Assembly (NCBI GenBank): GCA_013203465.1
Contig: JABMNR010000043.1
Span: 27,985-91,984 of the forward strand
Direction of reading: 5' to 3'
Length of the DNA: 64,000 bases
Origin: Alphaproteobacteria bacterium
GTDB taxonomy: Bacteria > Pseudomonadota > Alphaproteobacteria > Thalassobaculales > Thalassobaculaceae
The notes under the pieces are model-generated. The model worked only from the letters and a program-made list of their open reading frames with translations. It was not told the DNA's origin and made no database searches. Made by a program: the position numbers and the translations under genes. Below are positions 22,174-30,685 of this stretch, piece by piece; the stretch's first letter is position 1, and each line of letters opens with the position of its first letter.

Positions 22174-22755
22174 TCAGTTGAGAAAGCGACGCAAAGTCGT
22201 ATAGGCCTCGTTGATACTTTTCAACCGTTCCTCAGCGGTTTTGTCACCGCCGTTGGCGTCGGGGTGGTGTCGTTTAACCAATTCCTTGTACCGCCGCTTG
22301 AGACGTTCAAGGGTGAGTGGCGGTTCCAGGCCCATGATCGCGACGGCACGCCCCTCCGCAGTATCCTGGCTTGGCCGACGTCCACCAGGGTCATCGACCT
22401 TCTCGCCTTCATCGTGCAGCACGTCAAACGGATCGTGAATGCCGCGAAATGCTTGACTGCGGGTGCGAGCGGTACCCAGGCGCCACGTCGGGCGCTCCCA
22501 CGTCGTGGAACGCCTGATATCTTCTTCGACCTCATGATCGGACATGCCAGCGTAATAGTTCCAAGATTTGTTGTACTCGCGGACGTGGTCCAGGCAAAAC
22601 CAATAGTAATCGCTCAGGCGGTTCCGCGCCTGCGGCGCGCGGAATTCTCCCGCCGCCGCGCAGTCCGGATGATCGCAGACGCGCACATGGACGTGCGGAT
22701 CCAGCCGATCGGATTCCAGTTCCTGTGGATTGGCCTTTGGCATCAAGTGGACCAT
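22174..22755 (-). CDS. DnaJ-domain protein with N-terminal zinc-like cysteines
   Basis: The protein has 193 residues and a C-terminal J domain. Its helix II/III loop carries the essential HPD (164-166) in [10 protein letters not shown], so it should stimulate an Hsp70 ATPase. The N-terminal part has Cys27, Cys32, Cys54 and His57, arranged as if to bind a metal. This is not full DnaJ, because the J domain is at the C-terminus and the Gly/Phe and CXXCXGXG regions are absent. It is conserved next to cobS and bolA in alphaproteobacteria, but its client is unknown. An alternative start ATG lies 4 codons in (22743). Confidence 0.88.
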   Translation of the reverse strand: MVHLMPKANPQELESDRLDPHVHVRVCDHPDCAAAGEFRAPQARNRLSDYYWFCLDHVREYNKSWNYYAGMSDHEVEEDIRRSTTWERPTWRLGTARTRSQAFRGIHDPFDVLHDEGEKVDDPGGRRPSQDTAEGRAVAIMGLEPPLTLERLKRRYKELVKRHHPDANGGDKTAEERLKSINEAYTTLRRFLN

Positions 22756-22846
22756 GTTGCGCTCATGAGCCGTAAGGTCATGAACGTCTCATAGGGCGGG
22801 ACGAAGGAAACGTGAAACTAACGCGCCTGAAAGGAATGTCCATACC

Positions 22847-23116
22847 ATGTCGATGGCCAAAACGCTGCGTCGCAAGCTGCAAGATGCCTTTCAACCGGTT
22901 GTCCTGGAGATCGAGGACGATTCGCACCACCACGCCGGCCACGCCGGTTGGCGACCGGGGGGCGAGACGCATTTCCGGGTGCGCCTGCGCGCCAATGCGT
23001 TCGAGGGAGTGTCTAGGGTGGCGCGGCATCGTCTGGTTCACGACGTGCTGGCGCAGGAGCTACAAGGCGCAATCCATGCGCTCGAGCTTGATCTCGGCGG
23101 CCCGCATGATCGTTGA
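22847..23116 (+). CDS. BolA family protein
   Basis: This 89-residue BolA-like protein has LQDAFQPVVLEIEDDSHHHAG followed by a class II KH-like fold with RLVHDVLAQEL. BolA proteins pair with monothiol glutaredoxins, share a 2Fe-2S cluster and act in iron-sulphur handling or regulation. The run of histidines after the loop includes a candidate cluster ligand. An AAGGA ribosome site lies about 12 nt before the ATG; a second ATG follows two codons on. It is divergent from the dnaJ-like gene across 91 bp. No glutaredoxin gene is adjacent. Confidence 0.9.
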   Translation: MSMAKTLRRKLQDAFQPVVLEIEDDSHHHAGHAGWRPGGETHFRVRLRANAFEGVSRVARHRLVHDVLAQELQGAIHALELDLGGPHDR

Positions 23117-23272
23117 TTTAATCGCAGCATCGGCAACCCAAAATCGACCGATAATCCCTTAAACGTTATATGGTTGCATCGAGACTCTTTCCGTGCACAT
23201 GCTGCCGGTCTTTGGGGATGGTCACGATACCGAGCGATCACAGAGCGTTAGAGGGCGGATTGTCGGCACACG

Positions 23273-23674
23273 ATGACAAATAGATCGGCTCTGAAAAGCC
23301 GCAACGTCACGATCGGTAACAAACGAACCAGTATGCGGTTGGAACCGCAGATGTGGATCGCCCTCGAACGGATCGCGGGCGGAGAAGGGGTCACGATCAA
23401 CAATCTGTGCACCCAGATCAACCGACGGCGGCGCAAGAACGGCCTAACCTCGGCTACCCGCGTGTTTATCCTGACCTATTATCGCTACCTGGTGTGGCGC
23501 TACGAGCGCCAATGGGACGGAAAGAGCCGGGGATTGGATGGCCGAACCCCGTCGCTGAAAGGCGCGCACCGCGCGGATTGGGTGCTTGAGACCGTGGACG
23601 CGCACGATCTCGACCATGGCGTGGTCCATGACGATCCGGCCACCGGCATGGTATGGCGCCGCCGTTCCGGGTAA
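23273..23674 (+). CDS. Ribbon-helix-helix domain protein
   Basis: The protein has 133 residues. The central part (about 10-75) has the pattern of an alphaproteobacterial RHH_4 domain: RNVTIGNKRTSMRLEPQMW, then a helix with ALERIAGGEGVTINNLC. This suggests a DNA-binding or similar dimeric protein. The last 50 residues are charged and probably disordered. It stands alone between bolA and the convergent DUF2889 gene, with 156 bp upstream that could hold its promoter. Regulatory targets are unknown. Confidence 0.8.
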   Translation: MTNRSALKSRNVTIGNKRTSMRLEPQMWIALERIAGGEGVTINNLCTQINRRRRKNGLTSATRVFILTYYRYLVWRYERQWDGKSRGLDGRTPSLKGAHRADWVLETVDAHDLDHGVVHDDPATGMVWRRRSG

Positions 23675-23717
23675 GTGCCCAAGCGAAATGTCCGGTCACG
23701 TGGCTTATTTAGGCGGC

Positions 23718-24323
23718 TTATTCGGCGTCGAGCGGCTGTGTTTCGGCCGGCTTGGCGTGCCAGTCCGGCCAGAGCCTAGCGACCACGGGGCTGTGCTCGG
23801 CGAAAGCGTGGCACGAATCGAGCAACGGCGGCCGGCCGGATTTCTTGGCTTCCGGGGGGGCGTCGCCGCGTGCCTCGGCTTCGCGGCGCATGCGGGATTT
23901 CTCGCCGAAGATCGTCTGGTAGGCGGTGGTGGCCAGCGGGCCTAAAAGCTCCACCAGATGCGTACAGCCCTCGACGCCGCCGAGCCGCTCGCGCACCGTG
24001 CGCCGCCAGCCGGCGCCGATGTTGAGGCCGATCAGCCGCTTGAAGTTCGGTGTGATGTCAGGGCAGATTGGGAACGGCCCGGCGTCGGTCGCGGCCTCGG
24101 CATCGATCACGCTCAGGTCGGCGTCGATGGTCAAGCGGAGCCACATGTCGTGGATCGGCTGTCCCGCGTGCACTTGACCCCGGAACTCATTCGGAAAGCC
24201 ATAGGTCTTGGTGTCGACCAGATGGCCCTCGATATCCCACATCCCGTCGACCCGACGCCAGCCACGGCAGACGATGGTGCGATCGTGAACGAGGTCACGC
24301 TCGACAGCTGGACTCAAAGGCAT
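23718..24323 (-). CDS. DUF2889 domain-containing protein
   Basis: A 201-residue protein of the DUF2889 family, with R-W-CRGWRRVDGMWDIEGHLVDTK near the N-terminus and the GPFPICPDITPNFKRLIG and RLGGVEGCTHLVELLGPLA segments that mark it. The role is unknown; it is usually a single gene in alpha- and betaproteobacteria. The strong GGAG 8 nt before the ATG at 24323 sets the start, although the frame is open upstream to 24590 inside the CorC-like gene. A candidate promoter sits in the 83-bp gap upstream. Confidence 0.88.
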   Translation of the reverse strand: MPLSPAVERDLVHDRTIVCRGWRRVDGMWDIEGHLVDTKTYGFPNEFRGQVHAGQPIHDMWLRLTIDADLSVIDAEAATDAGPFPICPDITPNFKRLIGLNIGAGWRRTVRERLGGVEGCTHLVELLGPLATTAYQTIFGEKSRMRREAEARGDAPPEAKKSGRPPLLDSCHAFAEHSPVVARLWPDWHAKPAETQPLDAE

Positions 24324-24342
24324 GGTGTCGCTCCAAAAGGGA

Positions 24343-24371
24343 ATAATAGTTACGGTGTTAGCGTGGGTTGA
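24343..24371 (-). promoter_or_regulatory. Candidate promoter of the DUF2889 gene
   Basis: On the minus strand TATTAT (24348-24343) is a 5 of 6 match to the -10 consensus. Seventeen bp upstream is TCAACC (24371-24366), a weak -35. It is 20 bp before the start codon, so the leader would be very short. Usage is inferred. Confidence 0.3.
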
Positions 24372-24406
24372 CGTGAGCTGGAGCATGCGTGGCCAGCCAG
24401 TGCCGG

Positions 24407-25711
24407 TCAATCGGCCGTCTCCCGATTCAGAACGGTCATCCGCAACAAGGATATCTGATTGCGTTGTCGCCGCAGGATGCGGAACCTTAATCCGTGAAAG
24501 GCGAACTCCTGGCCAACCTCCGGAATACGCCGCGCCTCGTGCAGCACCAAACCGGCGATCGTCGAGGCTTCCTCGTCCGGCAGGTTCCATTCGAACTCAC
24601 GGTTCAGGTCGCGGATCGTGACCGTGCCATTGACCACGTAGGAACCATCGGGTTGTAACCGTACACCGGGAACCGCCACCACGTCGTGCTCATCCAGGAT
24701 GTCGCCGACGATCTCCTCCAAGATGTCTTCCAGGGTCACCACGCCCATGACGCTGCCGTATTCATCGACCACCACGGCGAAATGCTCGCGGCGCTTGCGG
24801 AACGCCTGCATCTGATCCAGCAAGGTGGTGGTGTCGGGGATGAACCAGGGGTCGTTGCCGATGGCGACGACGTCCAGGTCGTCGGGGGCGGCGCCGCCGT
24901 GAGATCGGATCGACCGCAACAGCGCCTTGACGTGCAGTACGCCGACGATGTTGTCGGTGTCGCCGCTATAGAGCGGTAACCGGGTGTATGGGCTCTCCAG
25001 CACCTGTTCCAGAAGATCGTCGATCGGTGCGCTGGCATCCAGCATGCTGACGTTGCGCCGATGGGTCATGATCTCCGAGACATCGACATCGGCGAGATCA
25101 AGAATGCTGCGCAGCATGGCCCGCTCATGCTCGACGTCCTCGCCGCCGCCGCCGTGCATTTCGATCAGGCCGCGTAGTTCCTCCTCACGCTCGTCATGGC
25201 CCAGACCGGCTGAAACGGACACGCCAAACAGCCACAGGGTTCCGCGCACCACCTTCTGGCTTGCCCATGTGAATGGGGTAAGCACGAACACCAGGGCTCG
25301 AATCACCGGTGCGACGGCCAATGCCATGCGGTCGGGGTTGTTGATCGCGTAGGTTTTGGGAAGAACTTCGCCGAAGATCACGATCAGAACCGTCATGCCA
25401 ATGGTGGCGAACACGACGCCGCTTTCACCGAGTAGCGTGATTAGGGCACTCGTCGCCAGGGCGGCGGCGAAGATGTTGGCGATGTTGTTGCCGATCAAGA
25501 TCGCCCCGATCAGGGAATCACTGCGCTTCTTGAGGGCAACGACGGTCGAGGCGTTCTCGTTGCCCTTGCGGGACAGCTGCGACAGCCGGGCCTGGCTGGA
25601 GGCGGTCAGCGCGGTCTCGGAGCCGGAGAAAAACCCGCTGATGAGGACCAACAGCACGATACCCAGCAGGGTCAGCGTGAAGTCGACGTCTAGATCCAGA
25701 TAGAAGTCCAT
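24407..25711 (-). CDS. HlyC/CorC (CNNM) family transporter with CBS domains
   Basis: The 434-residue inner-membrane protein has an N-terminal CNNM/DUF21 domain of three to four helices (about 1-190), including GFFSGSETALTA. A CBS pair (about 205-330), with DIMTHR-like EIMTHRRNVSML and VTLEDILEEIVGDI, and a C-terminal CorC/HlyC domain (about 345-425) follow. Family members export Mg2+ or Co2+ or regulate divalent-metal resistance, with adenine nucleotides bound by the CBS pair. A link to cobalt handling for B12 synthesis is conceivable but unproven. It follows aroB by 24 bp on the same strand and may belong to the aroK-aroB transcript. Confidence 0.92.
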   Translation of the reverse strand: MDFYLDLDVDFTLTLLGIVLLVLISGFFSGSETALTASSQARLSQLSRKGNENASTVVALKKRSDSLIGAILIGNNIANIFAAALATSALITLLGESGVVFATIGMTVLIVIFGEVLPKTYAINNPDRMALAVAPVIRALVFVLTPFTWASQKVVRGTLWLFGVSVSAGLGHDEREEELRGLIEMHGGGGEDVEHERAMLRSILDLADVDVSEIMTHRRNVSMLDASAPIDDLLEQVLESPYTRLPLYSGDTDNIVGVLHVKALLRSIRSHGGAAPDDLDVVAIGNDPWFIPDTTTLLDQMQAFRKRREHFAVVVDEYGSVMGVVTLEDILEEIVGDILDEHDVVAVPGVRLQPDGSYVVNGTVTIRDLNREFEWNLPDEEASTIAGLVLHEARRIPEVGQEFAFHGLRFRILRRQRNQISLLRMTVLNRETAD

Positions 25712-25735
25712 GGTGTTAGGCCAACTGGCCTCTCC

Positions 25736-26860
25736 TCAGGCGGCTTGGGCGCGGGCCAGCAGCGCGCGAGGATGGGCGGGGTCGATATCGTTGACGACGC
25801 GAGCGGCGCCCAATCGATCGAGCAGAACGAACACGACGCGGCCATCCCTCGCCTTCTTGTCCTTGAGCATGTGCGCCATCATGGCGTCCGCCGCCCAATG
25901 GCCATCGGGGTCGACGGTTTTCAGGCTAGTCGGTAGGCCAAGGCTGTCGAGATGGGCAATCAGTCGTTCCACATCCTGACCATCGCAAAGCCCAACTCGG
26001 GTCGACAACCGGCCCGCCAGCGCCATGCCCGCCGCCACGGCTTCGCCGTGCAGCAGGCTCCCGTTATAGCCGGCCATTGCCTCAAGCGCGTGGGCGAAGG
26101 TGTGCCCGAAATTCAACAGCGCCCGCCGACCTCCGGCGCTCTCACGTTCGTCCTCGGCGACGACCGCAGCCTTGGCCCGGCACGCGGTCACGATCGCCTG
26201 ACGGCGGGCGTCGGCGTCGCCATCGATAAGGGTGCGACCGTTCGTTTCCAGCCATTCGAAGAACGCGTAATCGCCGATCGCGCCATATTTCACCACCTCG
26301 GCATAGCCGGCCAGAAGCTCGCGCCGTGGCAGGGTGTCCAGCAGATCGGTGTCGATAAGGACGGCTTTTGGTTGATGAAAGGCGCCGATCAGGTTCTTGC
26401 CGTGGCGGGTGTTGATGCCGGTTTTGCCGCCGACCGAGCTATCGACCTGAGCCAACAGAGTGGTGGGAAGCTGCACGTAGTCGAGACCGCGCAGCGCTGT
26501 CGCGGCGACGAAACCGGCCAGATCGCCGATTACCCCTCCACCGAACGCCAGGATCACCGTGCCACGGTCAATCCCGGCGGCGAGAATATCCTCGGCCAGC
26601 CGCTCGAAGGTGGCGAATGATTTGGATGCCTCGCCGGCCGCCACCTCGAAAACGTCGATCCGGCCGACGACCGGCGCTAAGGCGGCGCGCAACGTCATCA
26701 GGTGCAGTGCCGCGACGGCGGCATCCGCGACCACGATGACCCGCCGACCTCCGGCAATGGCGACCAGCTCCTCACCCGCCCGCGCTAACAAGCCACTTCC
26801 GACGCGGATGGCGTAGCGTCGTTCGCCAAGTTCGACATCCACGGTGTCGATAGCAGTCAT
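25736..26860 (-). CDS. aroB: 3-dehydroquinate synthase
   Basis: AroB (374 residues) converts DAHP to 3-dehydroquinate using NAD+ and a divalent metal, the second step of the shikimate pathway. Marks include the NAD-binding FGGGVIGDLAGFVAAT, PTTLLAQVDSSVGGKTGIN and the metal/catalytic stretch with HGKNLIGAFHQP and NFGHTFAHALE. The start ATG at 26860 overlaps the aroK stop (ATGA), showing translational coupling. The frame is open upstream to 26896 without conservation. The corC-like gene follows. Confidence 0.97.
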   Translation of the reverse strand: MTAIDTVDVELGERRYAIRVGSGLLARAGEELVAIAGGRRVIVVADAAVAALHLMTLRAALAPVVGRIDVFEVAAGEASKSFATFERLAEDILAAGIDRGTVILAFGGGVIGDLAGFVAATALRGLDYVQLPTTLLAQVDSSVGGKTGINTRHGKNLIGAFHQPKAVLIDTDLLDTLPRRELLAGYAEVVKYGAIGDYAFFEWLETNGRTLIDGDADARRQAIVTACRAKAAVVAEDERESAGGRRALLNFGHTFAHALEAMAGYNGSLLHGEAVAAGMALAGRLSTRVGLCDGQDVERLIAHLDSLGLPTSLKTVDPDGHWAADAMMAHMLKDKKARDGRVVFVLLDRLGAARVVNDIDPAHPRALLARAQAA

Positions 26861-27453
26861 GCGGTGGGGGTCTCTACGCTGATTAGGTGATCGCATACCG
26901 CCTGATAGACGTTCTCAACGGTGGTCTCAATCGGAACCCGCCGAGTTTCCACGATGATGTCGGCCGCGGCGTACACCGGATAGCGTCGGTCCATCAGATT
27001 ACGAAGTGTCGCCTTGGGGTCGTCGGTCTTCAGTAGAGGCCGGTTGGATCGGCGGGAGACGCGCTCGTACAGGGTATCGAGATCCGCCTTCAGCCACAGC
27101 GCAATCGCTCGCTCTTGGATAATGTGGCGAGTCTCGTCGTCCATGTAGGCACCACCCCCGGTGGCGAGGACACGCACCACTGGTTCCTCTAGCAGTCGGC
27201 GGATCACCCGTCGCTCGCCGTCGCGGAACGCGGGTTCGCCGAAAGCCTCGAAAATTTCCGGAATAGTGCGCCCAGCCGCCCGTTCGATCTCAATGTCGGC
27301 GTCGACGAAGGCGATGCCCAGGCGCTGTGCCAAGCGTCGACCGATGCTGCTTTTGCCGGCCCCCATCAAACCAACCAGGACGATCGTCCGATCCAACGCT
27401 GGCGTCGCGGCCGATTCGTTGCCTTGCGTTTGTGTCGTGACCGTACCGCTCAT
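26857..27453 (-). CDS. aroK: Shikimate kinase
   Basis: A shikimate kinase of about 198 residues that phosphorylates shikimate at the 3-hydroxyl with ATP. It has the P-loop GLMGAGKSSIG (about residues 29-39), the shikimate-binding DADIEIE and FRDGERR, and LATGGGAYMD. A 20-residue N-terminal extension precedes the core. The start is the ATG at 27453; a GTG four codons upstream (27465) is possible. It overlaps aroB by 4 bp, the standard aroK-aroB order. The 205-bp gap upstream separates it from the divergent small membrane protein gene. Confidence 0.96.
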   Translation of the reverse strand: MSGTVTTQTQGNESAATPALDRTIVLVGLMGAGKSSIGRRLAQRLGIAFVDADIEIERAAGRTIPEIFEAFGEPAFRDGERRVIRRLLEEPVVRVLATGGGAYMDDETRHIIQERAIALWLKADLDTLYERVSRRSNRPLLKTDDPKATLRNLMDRRYPVYAAADIIVETRRVPIETTVENVYQAVCDHLISVETPTA

Positions 27454-27658
27454 CGCTGAGCCCACTGATCGAGCCGATCCCGGGGGTTGCGTTGCGCCGC
27501 ATCATCCGCGTCGATAAAGTGCCTAAGTCGCGCCATGATCGGACGGTATCACAGCCGCTGCGGCAGTCGCCAGAGACGGTGAGCGCCTGGAGGATGACGT
27601 GTCATTTACAGGGAATAGCCAACCGGCCGCCGCCATGCTCGTGATCTAGGCCAGCGTC

Positions 27659-27796
27659 ATGCGATTTATGCTGTTTTTGTTTGTTCTTCTGCTCGTCCTG
27701 CTTGCCGGTGGGGCGGCGTTTCTGCTGACCTGGGACTTCCCGCCGCCGACGGCTACGGTCGAGAAGGTGATCCCGAATGATCGCTTCCCACGCTGA
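27659..27796 (+). CDS. Small single-pass membrane protein (45 aa)
   Basis: A short gene encoding MRFMLFLFVLLLVLLAGGAA, then FLLTWDFPPPTATVEKV and IPNDRFPR. One hydrophobic helix is followed by a short Pro-rich tail that could face the periplasm. Its 3' end overlaps the start of the exported protein gene by 20 bp, so the two should be translationally coupled. I believe similar small proteins ending in IP-(D/E)RFPR precede xerD-linked genes in other alphaproteobacteria, but I cannot verify that here. There is no clear ribosome site. Function unknown. Confidence 0.65.
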   Translation: MRFMLFLFVLLLVLLAGGAAFLLTWDFPPPTATVEKVIPNDRFPR

Positions 27797-29654
27797 CCGG
27801 CCACGTCGGGTCTGCTGTCTGGCGTTGCTCGTCGCCATCGTGGCGGGTTTGACGACACCAGCTCCGGCGCAGGTCGGCGCGCCGGTTCAGCTTGCTCCGC
27901 CCCTATTGCTGAGCCCACCCGCGCCCGCCGACACTTCCCAACCGACCGATGCTACCCGCCCGATCATCCCCCATCTGATGGCACCAAACCTGCCCGCGCC
28001 GTCGGCGTCGGACGGCACCGCTCGGCCACCAGTCGCGCCGCGTACCACCGCCGATGGCGCCATCCGGATCGAGACTCTCGATCGTCTGGCGGTCGACACG
28101 GTCGGCACCCTGTCTACGACGACGGGCGGGTTGGATGGCGAGTTGTGGCGTGGCACGCCGGGCGGTATCGCCGAGCGGTTGGTGCGGTTGCTTCCGGCCG
28201 CGCCGGGTAGCCATGGCCTACGCGACCTGGCGCGCCGGCTGCTGTTGACCACGGGTCCGGTGCCCAAGGACCTGACGGCTCCTGGTGCGTTGGTGACACG
28301 GCGGGCCGAACGGTTATTGGCGATGGGGGCGCTTGACGAGTTAGCGGCGCTCACCCGTGTTCTGCCCGACGGTTTTATGACCCTTGAGCTGGCTCGTGTG
28401 CTGGCCGAGCACGCGTTCGCCATCGGTGACGACGTGACCGCCTGCGCGCTTAATGATCGTTTCGTCGGCGACAGCGGCGGTTATTTTTGGATCAAGGCCA
28501 CGGTGGTGTGTGATTTTCGCGCCGGTAACATGGCGAAAGTCGATTTCGGTGCCCGGTTGTTGGCCGAGATCTCGGCGCCCGATCCATTGCTGATCGAGCT
28601 GGCGCAGGCGGCGACCGGCGGTCGACCGGAGGCTGCCGTCCGACTTGAGGGCGCGGAACCCGTGCACGTGGCCCTGGCGCGGGTTGCCGGCGTGCCGATC
28701 GACCCGGACGCGGCGGCGATCACGTCGTTGCCAGTGCTGGTGGCGCTGTCCCGCGGTGCCGCGGCACCGCCTTTCACCGCCCAACTCGCGGTGGCGGAGA
28801 AGGCTGAACGTGCCGGTGCGATCGAAGCCCGGGGAGTAACCGATCTGTACGCCGAAGTGTCGTTGCAGGCGGACAGTCTTGATAAGGCCCTAAGCGTCGC
28901 GGAAGCTGATCCCGGCCCCTACGCGCGGGCAATCTTGTGGCGCGCGGCGGAGGCGCAGACGGTTCCGGTCGCCCGCGCCCAGACAATCGCCAAGGCGTTT
29001 GAGATTGCCGAAGGCAAGGCCGGCTGGAGCCAGACGGCGCGGTTGTTCGGTGGTTTGTTGGCCAGTTTGCAACCCGACGCCTTACTTGACTGGTTCACCG
29101 AGGACGCGGTTCGCGGTCTGATTGCCGCGGGTGACCACGTGGCCGCCACGCCGTGGATGGAGCGGCTGCGCCGGATCGCCGCCTCGGGCGATCCAACGGC
29201 GCGGGCGGCCTGGCGTCGGCTTTGGCCTTTGGCACGCATTGCCGGGGGCGACTCCCTGGTTCAGTTCGACGCGGCGGCCGTCGACGGCTGGTGGGAATGG
29301 CTCAAGGCTGCCGATCCGGCCGCTGCCTCGGGTCGCGCGGCCATGGCGCTCGCCTTGATGGACAGCTTAGGCGCCCCGGTTGGAGCCGGGGCATGGCCGG
29401 GGTTGGCTGCCGTGCCACCGACCACTCGTTATGCGACGCCCGGCGCGGCCTTCGTCCTTGGCCTGCGCGCGTCCGTCGCCGATGGTCGATTGGGTGAGAC
29501 GGTGGCGTTGGCCGTCGCGGCGCTCGGTGAGGTGCCGCTCGACGTGCTCGATCCGCTCGCCATCGCCGAGACGGCTCGCGCCCTACGTCTGGTCGGGCTG
29601 GAAGCGGATGCGCGCCGGCTCGCCACCGAGGCGGCGCTGGCCCACGGGCTGTGA
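27777..29654 (+). CDS. Exported alpha-helical repeat-like hypothetical protein
   Basis: The product has 625 residues. A signal peptide (1-31, CLALLVAIVAGLTTPAPAQ) is followed by a Pro-rich linker to about residue 85. The rest is a long, Ala/Leu-rich helical array with the periodicity of TPR-like or solenoid proteins, but no canonical repeat consensus. No catalytic motif is visible. It overlaps both neighbours: the 45-aa membrane protein by 20 bp and xerD by 4 bp. All three are therefore one operon in an unusual combination of envelope protein and chromosome-dimer recombinase. Function unknown; an envelope scaffold is a guess. Confidence 0.8.
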   Translation: MIASHADRPRRVCCLALLVAIVAGLTTPAPAQVGAPVQLAPPLLLSPPAPADTSQPTDATRPIIPHLMAPNLPAPSASDGTARPPVAPRTTADGAIRIETLDRLAVDTVGTLSTTTGGLDGELWRGTPGGIAERLVRLLPAAPGSHGLRDLARRLLLTTGPVPKDLTAPGALVTRRAERLLAMGALDELAALTRVLPDGFMTLELARVLAEHAFAIGDDVTACALNDRFVGDSGGYFWIKATVVCDFRAGNMAKVDFGARLLAEISAPDPLLIELAQAATGGRPEAAVRLEGAEPVHVALARVAGVPIDPDAAAITSLPVLVALSRGAAAPPFTAQLAVAEKAERAGAIEARGVTDLYAEVSLQADSLDKALSVAEADPGPYARAILWRAAEAQTVPVARAQTIAKAFEIAEGKAGWSQTARLFGGLLASLQPDALLDWFTEDAVRGLIAAGDHVAATPWMERLRRIAASGDPTARAAWRRLWPLARIAGGDSLVQFDAAAVDGWWEWLKAADPAAASGRAAMALALMDSLGAPVGAGAWPGLAAVPPTTRYATPGAAFVLGLRASVADGRLGETVALAVAALGEVPLDVLDPLAIAETARALRLVGLEADARRLATEAALAHGL

Positions 29655-30607
29655 CGATGCGACGCGGCGGGCCAGGAGGCGGGCCAGGACGTCGACCTTC
29701 GGCGGCCGCGACGCCAGCCGCGGTCGAGACGTTCTTGGAGATGATGGCCGCCGAGCGCGGCGCCGCCCGCAATACCTTGGACTCCTACCGCCGGGACCTG
29801 GCCGACGCCGCTGGTTGGCTGATGCCGCACGGCGGGCTTGAGACGGCCAACGCCGAAGGATTGCGCGGGTATCTGGCGGCGCTTGAGGCGAACGGGTTGG
29901 CTCCGCGTACGGCGGCGCGCCGGCTGTCCACGCTGCGTCAGTTCTTTCGCTTCCTCTACGCCGACGGCCATCGTAGCGATGATCCGAGTGTCGCGATCGA
30001 TGCTCCGCGCCGAGGTCGCCCGCTGCCGAAAATTCTCAGCGAGGCCGAGGTCGACGCTTTGCTGGATGCCGCCCGGTCCCATGACGGTGCCGAGGGCGTG
30101 CGGTTGGTTTGCCTGATGGAAATTCTCTACGCCACCGGCCTGCGGGTCTCGGAGCTGGTTGGCCTGCCGTTTGCGGCCGTCGCGCGCGATCCTCGGGTAC
30201 TGATCGTACGGGGCAAGGGCGGCAAGGAGCGGATGGTGCCGCTGACGGAGGCGGCGATGACGGCCATCAAAGCCTACAAGACGGTGCGTGGCGTCTTCCT
30301 GGCGCCCGGGGAAATGTCGGTGTTTCTGTTTCCCTCACGCTCGGCCGAAGGACATCTGACCCGCCGGCGCTTCGCCCAGATACTCGACGAGGTCGCTATA
30401 GAGGCCGGAATCGAACCGTCGCGGGTGTCGCCGCACGTGATGCGCCACGCCTTCGCGACCCACCTGCTCGACCATGGCGCCGATCTGCGCAGCGTGCAGC
30501 AGATGCTGGGGCATGCCGATATTTCCACCACTCAGATCTACACGCACGTCTTGGCGGAACGCCTGCGCAGCCTTGTGGAGAATCACCACCCCTTGGCGGA
30601 GCGATAG
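29651..30607 (+). CDS. xerD: Tyrosine recombinase XerD
   Basis: A site-specific recombinase of about 318 residues that, with XerC, resolves chromosome dimers at dif. The N-terminal SAM-like core-binding domain runs from about 22 to 110. The catalytic domain has the full set Arg165 (TGLRVSE), Lys189 (GKGGKER), His262/Arg265 (HVMRHAFATHLL), His288 (LGHADIS) and nucleophile Tyr297 (TQIYTHV). The GTG at 29651 overlaps the upstream stop (GTGA); an ATG at 29657 is an alternative. Lack of mobile-element context and its place before accA mark it as the housekeeping recombinase, not a phage integrase. Confidence 0.95.
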   Translation: MTMRRGGPGGGPGRRPSAAATPAAVETFLEMMAAERGAARNTLDSYRRDLADAAGWLMPHGGLETANAEGLRGYLAALEANGLAPRTAARRLSTLRQFFRFLYADGHRSDDPSVAIDAPRRGRPLPKILSEAEVDALLDAARSHDGAEGVRLVCLMEILYATGLRVSELVGLPFAAVARDPRVLIVRGKGGKERMVPLTEAAMTAIKAYKTVRGVFLAPGEMSVFLFPSRSAEGHLTRRRFAQILDEVAIEAGIEPSRVSPHVMRHAFATHLLDHGADLRSVQQMLGHADISTTQIYTHVLAERLRSLVENHHPLAER

Positions 30608-30685
30608 CGACACGGTTGGCGGCTTGAGAGTGGGCGGGTGGCTCTGTATGGTCGCCCCGCCTGAGTAAGCGGGACCGAGGAGCGG

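Noticed and set aside
22212..22225. TTGAT-ACTT-TTCAA, a 9 of 10 match to an FNR box
   Set aside because: It lies inside the coding end of the dnaJ-like gene, far from a promoter, so it is likely chance.
29651..30607. XerD as a phage or island integrase
   Set aside because: Full XerD-like architecture and neighbours (accA and an operon partner) with no mobile-element genes around.
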